From: a bacterium
Lineage (GTDB): Bacteria; Patescibacteriota; Andersenbacteria; UBA10190
Assembly: GCA_002686445.1 (NCBI GenBank)
Contig: NZCO01000051.1
Span: forward strand, 1 to 19,368
DNA: 19,368 nt
Direction: 5' to 3'
The position numbers and the translations under genes are program-made. The notes under the pieces were generated by a model. The model worked only from the letters and a program-made list of their open reading frames with translations, was not told the DNA's origin and did no database searches. This document shows positions 1 through 6,361 of this stretch, one piece after another (the stretch's first letter is position 1; every line of letters begins with the position of its first letter).

Positions 1-358
1 CGCCTACTAAGCCCGGTATGCCCGACATCGCCTCGAGGCCGCCTAAACCTGCTACTATCGTCCGCTGCACTAGGGCATCCCAGGCTTCTCCAGCTCCTGC
101 CACCACCACGCCATCGCTGCCTATCTCAATACCAGGCAACTGGACGGCCAAAACCACACCTCGCCACCCGGCGTCGGCGAAGATGGTGTTACTTCCCCCA
201 CCTAAGACATGGACCGGCAGCTCTTGCTCCCGCGCGTGCGCTAAGCCAGCTCGCAAGTCGTCAACCGACTTGCAGGCGATAAACTGATCCGCGTTGCCAC
301 CCAGGCCAATCGTGGTCCGCTTGGCCAAAGGCACATCCTCCTGAATTACCAACGTCAT
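1..358 (-). CDS. murB: UDP-N-acetylenolpyruvoylglucosamine reductase MurB, N-terminal part (runs off left edge)
   Basis: The first 119 residues are present; the stop lies outside the window. MurB is the FAD- and NADPH-dependent cytosolic enzyme that reduces UDP-GlcNAc-enolpyruvate to UDP-MurNAc, the second step of peptidoglycan precursor synthesis. Seen in the translation: an early DVPLAKRTTIGLGGNADQF stretch, matching the family's N-terminal 'NVPLAPYTTFGVGG' block; the FAD phosphate-binding loop VLGGGSNTIFAD at about residues 47-58; and GLGGLEAMSGIPGLVG near the edge, the typical MurB 'SGIPGTVG' segment. The ATG at 358 is chosen because the family block begins a few residues later and a promoter-like element (TAGACA-17-CATAGT) ends 7 bases before it, so the gene may be leaderless. 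An in-frame TTG further in, preceded by AGGAGG, would remove part of the conserved block and is less likely. The identification is firm. Confidence 0.95.
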   Translation of the reverse strand, partial: MTLVIQEDVPLAKRTTIGLGGNADQFIACKSVDDLRAGLAHAREQELPVHVLGGGSNTIFADAGWRGVVLAVQLPGIEIGSDGVVVAGAGEAWDALVQRTIVAGLGGLEAMSGIPGLVG

Positions 359-365
359 GAGTACA

Positions 366-394
366 ACTATGAGGCGCTAGCTGCATGCTGTCTA
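366..394 (-). promoter_or_regulatory. Putative promoter of murB
   Basis: On the minus strand TAGACA (394-389) is followed after 17 bases by CATAGT (371-366), then 7 bases, then the murB ATG. Spacing is optimal for a sigma-70-type promoter, and transcription would start at or next to the ATG, giving a leaderless message. Inferred from sequence only. Confidence 0.5.
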
Positions 395-512
395 CTTTCC
401 TCGCGGCAGAGCTAACGCAACTGTGGATTAGTCAGCCCTCTCCCCTTGCCCGCAGCGCCATTCCCTGATATCATCTTGATAATTTGAATTGGACCTTCAC
501 AACTTCGTGGAT

Positions 513-539
513 CACGTGCAAGAGGCACGTGTATTTTTT
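513..539 (+). promoter_or_regulatory. Leader hairpin with T-run (attenuator- or terminator-like) before the Cys-rich gene
   Basis: CACGTGC (513-519), loop AAGAG, GCACGTG (525-531) form a perfect 7-bp stem followed by TATTTTTT. It lies directly before the AGGGGAAG ribosome-binding site of the gene at 554. A GATAAT box at 478-483 could be the -10 of a transcript with a leader of about 65 bases, but no convincing -35 was found. Otherwise the 359-553 intergenic stretch holds only the murB promoter. The hairpin could be a real terminator for upstream plus-strand transcription, or a leader attenuator. Confidence 0.45.
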
Positions 540-553
540 AAGGGGAAGCGCTG

Positions 554-982
554 ATGGAGGAAGTGACAGTTCTGGTCTGTAGTAATGCCGAATGTGGAGG
601 CACCCATCACCTCAATGGACAAGGAGAAATATGCGAAGTCGAACGAGTTTTTCCGCTGCCGACTGGCGAACACGTCGTTGCTATAAGTACCAACGACTGC
701 TTAGCTGGCAGCAACATCATCGTTACGCGTTGTGCTGCAACAGGTTGTGGCCGCGCCGTTTCTATCACCGGAAGGGCTAATGATCGAACGTCCTATCCTC
801 ATAAACTCGCAGCAGACTTAACGCTGAAGCACGGAGGCATCGTAATTGGCAGCCGGCGATGTTGGCGCTGCAAGAGAGCACATGCGCTAGAAATCGCTGC
901 AATTGTGTGCGGCGGATTCATTCCGCTTATTTGGAACCGGAAACGAAATAAGGCACCCACTAGCAGTGCCACCGCCCCCTAA
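554..982 (+). CDS. Cys-rich small protein, possibly zinc-binding, unknown function
   Basis: 142 residues. I do not recognise a named family. It has nine cysteines arranged partly in pairs: C9-x4-C14, C60-x4-C65 and C103-x2-C106, with further Cys at 27, 49 and 119 and His at 18, 19, 40, 83, 93 and 110. The CxxC followed by basic residues and His (CWRCKRAH) looks like half of a zinc ribbon. A moderately hydrophobic stretch at about 111-127 (ALEIAAIVCGGFIPLIW) followed by RKRNK could be a C-terminal membrane anchor. The start is supported by AGGGGAAG about 5 bases before ATG. A hairpin with a T-run precedes the ribosome-binding site and a clear terminator follows, so the gene is probably a single transcription unit. 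Alternatives are a metal-binding regulatory protein or a small redox protein. Confidence 0.7.
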   Translation: MEEVTVLVCSNAECGGTHHLNGQGEICEVERVFPLPTGEHVVAISTNDCLAGSNIIVTRCAATGCGRAVSITGRANDRTSYPHKLAADLTLKHGGIVIGSRRCWRCKRAHALEIAAIVCGGFIPLIWNRKRNKAPTSSATAP

Positions 983-988
983 CACCAA

Positions 989-1023
989 CGAGCGACGTCT
1001 CCACGTCGCTCGCTTTTCTTTTT
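989..1023 (+). terminator. Rho-independent terminator of the Cys-rich gene
   Basis: CGAGCGACGT (989-998), loop CTCC, ACGTCGCTCG (1003-1012): a perfect 10-bp GC-rich stem followed by CTTTTCTTTTT. It begins 6 bases after the stop at 982. The minus-strand side has no T-run, so it mainly serves the plus strand. Confidence 0.9.
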
Positions 1024-1031
1024 GGTTACTA

Positions 1032-2489
1032 TTAAAAACTACTTAAACCGGTCGCTTCTTGGATGCGATACATCACGGTCTTAAGCAGACTGTCATCCGC
1101 GTAGGCCTCGTACTCCGCTGTAAAGATGCGTCCCCGTGCGTTCGTCCACATCTCGGTGAAGAATGAATGGGCCTGTGCCATGGCCGGTATGACAACGGCT
1201 GACTCCACTACGATATTCGTCTCTAAATTATAGTTGTTGATATTACGCCGAGTCAGATTTGCTGAGCCGGTCATAAGTACCTGCTGTTGTCCTAAGCGGA
1301 AAAGCAGCAGTTTCGTGTGGCACTGCTCGCCATGTGTGTCACACCATCGAATCTGGATGTCGCTGCCCTTGGTAAGCAGTTCATGCGCAACGGATCGGTT
1401 GGGCACGCCATTTTTAGTGCGCCCAAACGCATCCTTATTAGGATCAAGAATGAGGCGGATGGCGACTTGCCGCTTACTAGCCGCAGTGAGACCACGTACA
1501 ATGGATCGCTCTGACAGGTAAAACATCGCTATGTCTATGCTATCCCCTGGCTGCGCGCGGTCGATTAGTGCTAACGTTGCGTCGCGAATGGCTCCTTCGG
1601 TAAGCAGCTGTACCGGTGTATCGCCAAGTGATTCGCGCCGGATTAGATCCGCAGTCGGCAGGCTCTTGCCTGACCAGGTAGCTGCCGCAGCTTCTGAATC
1701 AAAGACGTCTTGCCATATTTGCTCGCTAACCTTGATTGCGGCGTTAGTGTGGGCGCTGCTCCCGTCGTGGGGATTGGCCGAGGTAACTAACGTGGCGAGG
1801 CGCACAACGGGTTGTCCGCTCACGTCAACGCCCGCCGGTTCGTCCGCAATAACCAGTTTGCGATGGTTGGCCTTGAAGTTAAGCAGCGACAGCCATGACC
1901 GGGCAGGCACTCTCTCACCGTTTGCGGTCAGCGGATTGGGTAAGAAGCCGCCCACGGAATTTCCCAGCCAGCGGGGACCTATGCGCCACAGCGCTGAGTA
2001 GATAGGATTGCTATCCCGAAGCTTCGTGAGATCGGTTACCACCACCTCAATACCAACGTCACGAAGCGCATCAAATTCTGGCGACGCCACACCGCCATAC
2101 ACTGTATTAATTGGATCAGAGACGACGGCTATGGTGAGCTCCGGATTACGCTGCTTAGCAGCTACCAGCTCGGCGGTGAGCTCCTGCGCCAACGCTCGCT
2201 GCAATTCTGGAGGATCGCCCTGAAACTGGTTGTAGAGAAACATGTCGACTAAGACGTAATGCTTGGCGCCTCTGATCATGCGCACTATCTCATCAAATAT
2301 TTGCTGCTCAGAATGTCGCTCCCCTGCCGCATCCACATACGTCCGATCCGCCAAGAACGTAATCGCCTCGGCCGGCACGGTCCGCACCTCACCCGCAATA
2401 CCTACGCCGGGCGGCAGTGGTTTACGTACGACATAGAAAATACCAAGGCCGTACAGTATCAGCAGCACCAAAATAAAAGTCTTTGACAT
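1032..2489 (-). CDS. Phospholipase D-like / cardiolipin synthase-like membrane-anchored protein
   Basis: 485 residues with an N-terminal membrane segment (about 4-21), placing the catalytic part outside or at the membrane. Two PLD half-domains are visible. Half 1 carries H209-x-K211-x4-D216 (NHRKLVIAD) followed by TSANPHDG at about 236-243. Half 2 carries H391-x-K393 (CHTKLLLF) followed by GSANLTRRNINNYNLETN at about 408-425. In the second HKD motif the acidic position is Arg398, while His and Lys remain. Family members transfer phosphatidyl groups (cardiolipin synthase) or hydrolyse phosphodiesters; which applies here cannot be told. The start has a weak TAGGT 5 bases upstream. It begins 6 bases after the stop of the MFS-like gene and is the last gene of the ABC-MFS-PLD cluster. 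Phosphatidyl transfer at the membrane is the best guess. Confidence 0.88.
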   Translation of the reverse strand: MSKTFILVLLILYGLGIFYVVRKPLPPGVGIAGEVRTVPAEAITFLADRTYVDAAGERHSEQQIFDEIVRMIRGAKHYVLVDMFLYNQFQGDPPELQRALAQELTAELVAAKQRNPELTIAVVSDPINTVYGGVASPEFDALRDVGIEVVVTDLTKLRDSNPIYSALWRIGPRWLGNSVGGFLPNPLTANGERVPARSWLSLLNFKANHRKLVIADEPAGVDVSGQPVVRLATLVTSANPHDGSSAHTNAAIKVSEQIWQDVFDSEAAAATWSGKSLPTADLIRRESLGDTPVQLLTEGAIRDATLALIDRAQPGDSIDIAMFYLSERSIVRGLTAASKRQVAIRLILDPNKDAFGRTKNGVPNRSVAHELLTKGSDIQIRWCDTHGEQCHTKLLLFRLGQQQVLMTGSANLTRRNINNYNLETNIVVESAVVIPAMAQAHSFFTEMWTNARGRIFTAEYEAYADDSLLKTVMYRIQEATGLSSF

Positions 2490-2495
2490 AAGTAC

Positions 2496-3050
2496 CTAGA
2501 GTAGCGAACGCGGCTGCTTGATAAGAATAATAAATGCGACGATCGACAGTACCATCATTATGGCAAAGAGCGGGGTAAATCCAATCGTGGTAACAACCAC
2601 GCCGCCTACAACTGTGGCAACGGCGGCCGCAATTCGCGAGATAATCGCCCAGACAGAATACTCACGTACCGCTTTCTTTTGATTCACGTGCTGGGCGAGT
2701 AAAGCGTTGAACGCAGGAGTGCCTAATGCTTCACCGAGTCCAAGCAGTACCTGCACCGCGAGTAGTCCGTAAATGTTAGTAACAAAAATGTACGCGCCCC
2801 AGCAGACAGCGCGAATAAGGAAGCCCATGCCGAGCAATAGCTCGCGCTCCTTAAACCGATCGCCGTACTTCGCGGCCACTAACATGAAAAACAACGTCGA
2901 GATAATGAACACTGCCCAGGACAGACTCACGATCAGCGCTGTACCGCCCAGTTCCTGGTTCACAAACACTGCATACAGCGGTCCCAGTAAGTGCGCGCCG
3001 AGCACGAACACACCGTTGATCGCGAATAGGACCTTGAGCGCTTTTTTCAT
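2496..3050 (-). CDS. Half-length MFS transporter-like membrane protein (six helices)
   Basis: 184 residues from the ATG at 3050. This start is preferred because GGTGGGA lies just upstream and it gives the typical MKKALKVLF beginning. Upstream in-frame alternatives are an ATG at 3062 and a GTG at 3080, the latter inside a hairpin. About six hydrophobic helices are predicted. The loop between helices 2 and 3 reads KYGDRFKERELLLGMG, a recognisable MFS motif A (G-x3-D-R-x-G-R-like), so this corresponds to the N-terminal half of a normal 12-helix transporter. It ends cleanly with KQPRSLL and a stop, and no second half follows, since the next gene is the PLD-like protein. It may work as a homodimer or be a reduced lineage-specific form; a substrate cannot be inferred. 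It is the second gene of the minus-strand cluster. Confidence 0.8.
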   Translation of the reverse strand: MKKALKVLFAINGVFVLGAHLLGPLYAVFVNQELGGTALIVSLSWAVFIISTLFFMLVAAKYGDRFKERELLLGMGFLIRAVCWGAYIFVTNIYGLLAVQVLLGLGEALGTPAFNALLAQHVNQKKAVREYSVWAIISRIAAAVATVVGGVVVTTIGFTPLFAIMMVLSIVAFIILIKQPRSLL

Positions 3051-3075
3051 GGTTCCCACCATTGTATCAGACAAG

Positions 3076-3107
3076 AACACCCTAGTTGGAATACCAACTA
3101 GGGTGTT
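3076..3107 (-). terminator. Strong hairpin between the ABC and MFS genes (processing site or weak terminator)
   Basis: AACACCCTAGTTGG (3076-3089), loop of four, CCAACTAGGGTGTT (3094-3107): a perfect 14-bp stem starting 3 bases after the ABC stop codon. The minus-strand tail (CTTGTCTGATACA) is not a proper T-run, so partial termination or mRNA 3'-end stabilisation of the ABC message is more likely than full termination. Confidence 0.6.
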
Positions 3108-3110
3108 TGC

Positions 3111-4865
3111 CTAGAGCTCGCCAATGAGCTCACCGGTGCTCTGCAGCTCCACCAGCTGCTTGTACACACCGTTTCGCTGCTGCAGCGACCGATGAGTACC
3201 ACGCTCGATGATTGCTCCTTCCCTGAAGACCAGAATCTGGTCCGCCGCTTTAATCGTCGCTAGACGATGGGCAATCACGATCACCGTACGCGTACCTGCA
3301 ATCTTTGCCAGCGAATCCTGGATCAGTCGCTCCGAAATGGAATCGAGGTGACTGGTCGCCTCATCAAGCACAAAGATAGCTGGATCAGCCGCAATGGCAC
3401 GAGCGATAGCTAGACGTTGCTTCTGTCCACCGGACAAGCGGACGCCGTGTTCGCCTACGACAGTGTCGTACCCTTCGTTCAGGCGAGCCACGAACTCATC
3501 TACGTGAGCCATAGCAGCCGCTTGCTCAATCTGAGCGCGCGTCAAACTGCTATTACCGTAGGCGATGTTCTCCGCAATGGAGAGATCAAAGATCTGCGGC
3601 TCTTGCGGCACATAGCCAAGGTGGCGACGATAGTCGAGCGCTAGCTTACGCAAGTCATGGCCATCCATCTTGACCGATCCCTTCTGCGGGTCATACGCAC
3701 GCAGTAGCAACTTCACGAAGGTGGACTTACCGCCCCCGGATGGTCCGACCAGAGCCGTCGTCTGACCTGCCGGCATTGTCGCAGACACGTTAGCCAGGGC
3801 GGGACTAGGCTCGTCTGGACTATGACGGAAGGTCACGCCGCTATAGGTCACATTCCCCACCGGCTTCGTTAGCCGCACAGGATCGGCAACCTCAACCACC
3901 TCACTCCGCGTCTCCATGAGCGCCCGGAGGCGGTCAATGGAAGTAGAGTCACGTGTGGTTTCAGCCATCACATCGCCGAGAAACCAGATGTTGTGATCAA
4001 CGCGCCAGATGAGCATCACCAACAGGGCAAATTGCCCCGTATCGATGACGCCTCGGTACGCCGCAACGAAGGACCACATGATTAATCCGGCCGTCAGCAG
4101 CGACTTTACGCTGCCACGAACTCCGTAATTAACCATGTCGAGCCGAAACTCGCGGTAGCCGGCTTGGTAGATACTCTTCCAGATGCGTTTGAGGCGGTGA
4201 CTTTCTGTCGACTCTTGGCGATAGGACTGGACAGTCGCCACGTTGGTGACTGCCTGTAGCAACACGCTCTCCGAGGCTTCGTAGCCGTCGTTCCGCTTGT
4301 CACGGGGAGTACGAGTTCGCGCGTGGAAGTACATGTGGATCACAATCGTAATCGGAATACCGGCAAGTACCGTCAATCCGATCCACAAATGGTGATACAT
4401 GATTACTGCGATCGTTGTCGCGAACAGCAACAAGCTTGGAATACCGCCCCAACCCCAGCGCGCGATTAAGAGCACTGTCTTCTCCGCTCCGCGCTGAATC
4501 TTCTTCATGTTGCGTCCGGTATCCTCGCGTTCGTGATACCCGAGCGACAAGGTCATCAGATGCTTCAGTGCATCGGCCGACAGTTTGCCCTCCATACCGA
4601 ACAGCACTCGGAAGATGGCAATGTCGGCCAACATGTCCACTGCGATGAGTAGAAGTAGCGACGCAACCAATAGCCCGGCGTACTGTAGCGCCTGGTTTAG
4701 CTGCGCTTCACCGATATCACCGTCAAGCAGGTTGATCAGCCAACTCAAAACGATTGGTGCGACCAGGCCTAGAATTTGCACTATCAAAGCACCCGCGGTA
4801 GCAGCAATGATGGTCCACTTGTAGGACCGAGACAGCCAATAGAGATTTTTCAGGGTTTGAATCAT
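3111..4865 (-). CDS. ABC exporter half-transporter (permease fused to ATPase)
   Basis: 584 residues from the ATG at 4865, chosen because AAGGAAAGGA lies 5-6 bases upstream; a start at 4904 is possible but has no such site. Order: six-helix transmembrane domain (about 15-300), then the nucleotide-binding domain. Visible motifs in this numbering: Walker A GPSGGGKST (374-382), Q-loop YVPQEP (Gln about 421), signature LSGGQ (477-481), Walker B FVLDEA (498-503) with the D-loop SHLD, and switch His533 (IAHRLAT). All catalytic elements are intact. It should homodimerise and export a lipid, drug or peptide. There is no N-terminal C39 peptidase domain, so it could not itself cleave a double-glycine leader. 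It is the first gene of the ABC-MFS-PLD cluster and lies downstream of a candidate 49-aa peptide gene. Confidence 0.95.
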   Translation of the reverse strand: MIQTLKNLYWLSRSYKWTIIAATAGALIVQILGLVAPIVLSWLINLLDGDIGEAQLNQALQYAGLLVASLLLLIAVDMLADIAIFRVLFGMEGKLSADALKHLMTLSLGYHEREDTGRNMKKIQRGAEKTVLLIARWGWGGIPSLLLFATTIAVIMYHHLWIGLTVLAGIPITIVIHMYFHARTRTPRDKRNDGYEASESVLLQAVTNVATVQSYRQESTESHRLKRIWKSIYQAGYREFRLDMVNYGVRGSVKSLLTAGLIMWSFVAAYRGVIDTGQFALLVMLIWRVDHNIWFLGDVMAETTRDSTSIDRLRALMETRSEVVEVADPVRLTKPVGNVTYSGVTFRHSPDEPSPALANVSATMPAGQTTALVGPSGGGKSTFVKLLLRAYDPQKGSVKMDGHDLRKLALDYRRHLGYVPQEPQIFDLSIAENIAYGNSSLTRAQIEQAAAMAHVDEFVARLNEGYDTVVGEHGVRLSGGQKQRLAIARAIAADPAIFVLDEATSHLDSISERLIQDSLAKIAGTRTVIVIAHRLATIKAADQILVFREGAIIERGTHRSLQQRNGVYKQLVELQSTGELIGEL

Positions 4866-4930
4866 GCGATTCCTTTCCTTGAGTTGATGTGTCGCATAGC
4901 CCAATGGGGCGACGCGGCATTTGGTGGATA

Positions 4931-4967
4931 AGTAAAGAACATCCCCGGGAGCAAGTCCCGGGGATGT
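4931..4967 (-). terminator. Terminator-like hairpin upstream of the ABC gene
   Basis: ACATCCCCGGGA (4939-4950), loop GCAAG, TCCCGGGGATGT (4956-4967): a perfect 12-bp stem. On the minus strand it is followed by TCTTTACTTAT, so it would end transcription of the 49-aa candidate gene (stop at 4990). Read-through would enter the ABC gene. Between it and the ABC start (4866-4930) I see no clear promoter, only a possible small hairpin (GCCC-CATT-GGGC). Confidence 0.75.
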
Positions 4968-4989
4968 GTAACGAAAAACGATTAGTACT

Positions 4990-5139
4990 TTACGTCTTCA
5001 TTAAGCAACCGCGGGAAACTCCAATAGTTCCAGCAATGGTATTGCCAGTGCCTACGACTCGAGGAAGTCGAGACAGGGCAAAACCGCCAGGCAGTCCGCC
5101 AAGCTGTAGCTGCTTTAAGATATTTTCGTTTGTTACCAT
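4990..5139 (-). CDS. Candidate 49-aa peptide with double-glycine-like leader
   Basis: Small ORF from ATG 5139 to TAA 4992-4990. The first 19 residues, MVTNENILKQLQLGGLPGG, end in Gly-Gly. The last 12, LKQLQLGGLPGG, align with the bacteriocin double-glycine leader pattern (L at -12, Q for E at -8, L at -7, L at -4, GG at -2/-1). The remaining 30 residues contain a Gly-rich GTGNTIAGTIG and a single Cys, ending CLMKT. A near-consensus promoter ends 7 bases before the ATG and a 12-bp terminator hairpin follows the stop by about 20 bases, so a discrete transcript of roughly 200 nt is very likely. Whether it is translated is uncertain; it could be a small RNA. The next gene downstream in the same direction is an ABC exporter. 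No Shine-Dalgarno is visible, so translation would be leaderless. The function is hypothetical. Confidence 0.4.
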   Translation of the reverse strand: MVTNENILKQLQLGGLPGGFALSRLPRVVGTGNTIAGTIGVSRGCLMKT

Positions 5140-5146
5140 GTGATGC

Positions 5147-5175
5147 ACGATAAACCGTAATGTATTAAATGTCAA
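5147..5175 (-). promoter_or_regulatory. Putative promoter of the 49-aa peptide / small RNA
   Basis: On the minus strand a perfect TTGACA (5175-5170), 17-base spacer, then TATCGT (5152-5147). Expected transcription start is about 5140, next to the ATG at 5139. It is among the best sigma-70-type promoters in the window. Confidence 0.65.
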
Positions 5176-5202
5176 ATAAATTCTATTGGCTTTATTTAGC
5201 CA

Positions 5203-5766
5203 TTATTTCCCTTCCACCGCCAGTACTACCTCGGGTAGTTGTCTACAGCTCGATTCGTCATCCACTGGCCCAGAAAAATGCCCCATCTTTTCCTTCACGA
5301 TGATCTCCGCGTTCAGCTTTTCTCTAAAGATGTCTGCCTGCGCGACCGGTACATGTGGATCATCATCAGAAAATATCCCAACAAATCGGTCGCAATGTTC
5401 CCTGTATGTGGGGTACTGAAGTGGAGTAGTAAAATAGTTCGCCAATTCTGTGTAACCGAGGTCGTCGGTAAAACCAGCAACGAAAACTGCAGCGCCTATC
5501 GCTTGGTCAGTGGTGAGCGTTTCTAGATAGCGAAGAATTGTGATAACCCCTACACTGTGTCCAATCAAGACCAGGTCCTTATCCGGTCTCCCCACGGACT
5601 GGCTTAAGAAGGGAACCCAATCGGCTTGCGTTGGCGCTTCAGTGTGAGGAAACGCTGGTACATCGACAGTAAAGCCAGCAGTTTCTAACTGTTGTTTTAC
5701 CCAAGGATACCAACAATATTCAGGCGTTCCTTCCCAACAATGGACAATTATGGCTCGTTGTTTCAT
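5203..5766 (-). CDS. Small alpha/beta hydrolase, RBBP9/YdeN family
   Basis: 187 residues, the usual size of this family of small cytosolic serine hydrolases. Visible: an N-terminal strand AIIVHCWEGTPEYCWYPWVKQQL, in which the family keeps an HG/HC oxyanion region; nucleophile elbow GHSVG with Ser71; the acid region FSDDDPHVP (Asp134-136); and the catalytic His in GHFSG (His163). The triad is therefore complete. Substrates of the family are mostly unknown, so only a general esterase or hydrolase role can be given. The start codon lies only 38 bases from the start of the divergent nuclease-like gene, so the two share a promoter region containing two TATAC/TATAG elements. After the stop a weak hairpin (5187-5191 with 5198-5202) followed by an A/T-rich tail may terminate it before the promoter of the 49-aa unit. 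Confidence 0.9.
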   Translation of the reverse strand: MKQRAIIVHCWEGTPEYCWYPWVKQQLETAGFTVDVPAFPHTEAPTQADWVPFLSQSVGRPDKDLVLIGHSVGVITILRYLETLTTDQAIGAAVFVAGFTDDLGYTELANYFTTPLQYPTYREHCDRFVGIFSDDDPHVPVAQADIFREKLNAEIIVKEKMGHFSGPVDDESSCRQLPEVVLAVEGK

Positions 5767-5804
5767 TAGGCCTGATGGTATACGGTATAGCCGCCACTGT
5801 ATAT

Positions 5805-6317
5805 ATGGACCCCTTAACCAGCGATGAAATTAGTGAGCTCACTGGGCTACTACGGAAGATGTTTACCTTCCGGCGGCAACTTGTAAAGGAGCACCCACTG
5901 GCTAGCAAGATCAAGGCCGTACAAGTGCCTCCCGCTCTCTCAGAATCGATCGCCGTGCTGCTTATTCGTCAAGCCAAAGTTCTACCAGAACTAGCTGGTT
6001 CGCAAGTCCAGTTAGATCGTCGGCGAGCTGACATCATTGTCACTCGTGATAGTCGCGAGCTGCGCATCGAGGTTAAGGCAACAGGAAATAAAGGATTTCA
6101 GCGTTTTCGCAAAAAAGATATCGCTGCTGACTATTTACTGTGGATCCATTTTGATTCCTATTTCGAAAGTGACGGCGACGAGGAGATACTTGTATATGTA
6201 ATTACCAAACCTGGGAAGTACTTCCGCAACAATCAGGAGGTATTTGTACAAAGCCTGTCAGATAACCTTGGTCATCAACCAGCTCCCATCTCATTTCGGC
6301 TAAGCGAACTGACGTAA
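5805..6317 (+). CDS. PD-(D/E)XK nuclease-like protein (restriction-endonuclease-type fold), orphan
   Basis: 170 residues from the ATG at 5805; an upstream ATG at 5775 would add ten residues but leaves almost no room for a promoter. The central part reads RRRADIIVTRDSRELRIEVKATG: Asp76 followed by Glu89-x-Lys91, the D...ExK arrangement of PD-(D/E)XK nucleases. It is followed by a helix FQRFRKKDIAADYLLWIHF, like the post-catalytic helix and strand of restriction enzymes. The N-terminal 70 residues are helical and may recognise DNA. No methyltransferase lies nearby, so a classical type II restriction-modification pair is not seen; DNA repair, mobile-element defence or a solitary endonuclease are possible. 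It is divergent from the hydrolase gene. The fold assignment is from motif pattern, not from a database match. Confidence 0.7.
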   Translation: MDPLTSDEISELTGLLRKMFTFRRQLVKEHPLASKIKAVQVPPALSESIAVLLIRQAKVLPELAGSQVQLDRRRADIIVTRDSRELRIEVKATGNKGFQRFRKKDIAADYLLWIHFDSYFESDGDEEILVYVITKPGKYFRNNQEVFVQSLSDNLGHQPAPISFRLSELT

Positions 6318-6322
6318 TGTAG

Positions 6323-6353
6323 TAAATAAAAAAACTCCTCGAGAAACGAGGAG
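6323..6353 (-). terminator. Terminator of the membrane-anchored gene (minus strand)
   Basis: CTCCTCG (6335-6341), loop AGAAA, CGAGGAG (6347-6353). On the minus strand the stem is followed by TTTTTTTATTTA, a good T-run, and it starts 8 bases after the stop at 6362. On the plus strand only GGTTTAGGTT follows, so it is a poor terminator for the nuclease-like gene. Confidence 0.85.
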
Positions 6354-6361
6354 GGTTTAGG

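Noticed and set aside
18..287. Plus-strand 89-aa ORF at the left edge
   Set aside because: It is antisense to the clear murB reading frame and rich in Pro/Ser/Thr, as expected for a shadow frame.
1234..2486. Several 60-156-aa ORFs opposite the PLD-like gene
   Set aside because: They are antisense to a well-supported gene, with low-complexity composition and no ribosome-binding sites.
3066..3080. GTG at 3080 as start of the MFS-like gene
   Set aside because: It lies inside the 14-bp hairpin and has no ribosome-binding site; ATG 3050 has GGTGGGA upstream and a typical N-terminus.
4990..5175. TTG at 5175 as the start of the small peptide
   Set aside because: That TTG is the -35 box TTGACA of the predicted promoter.
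6325..6360. Hairpin at 6335-6353 as terminator for the plus-strand nuclease-like gene
   Set aside because: The plus-strand side has only GGTTTAGGTT after the stem; the T-run is on the minus side.
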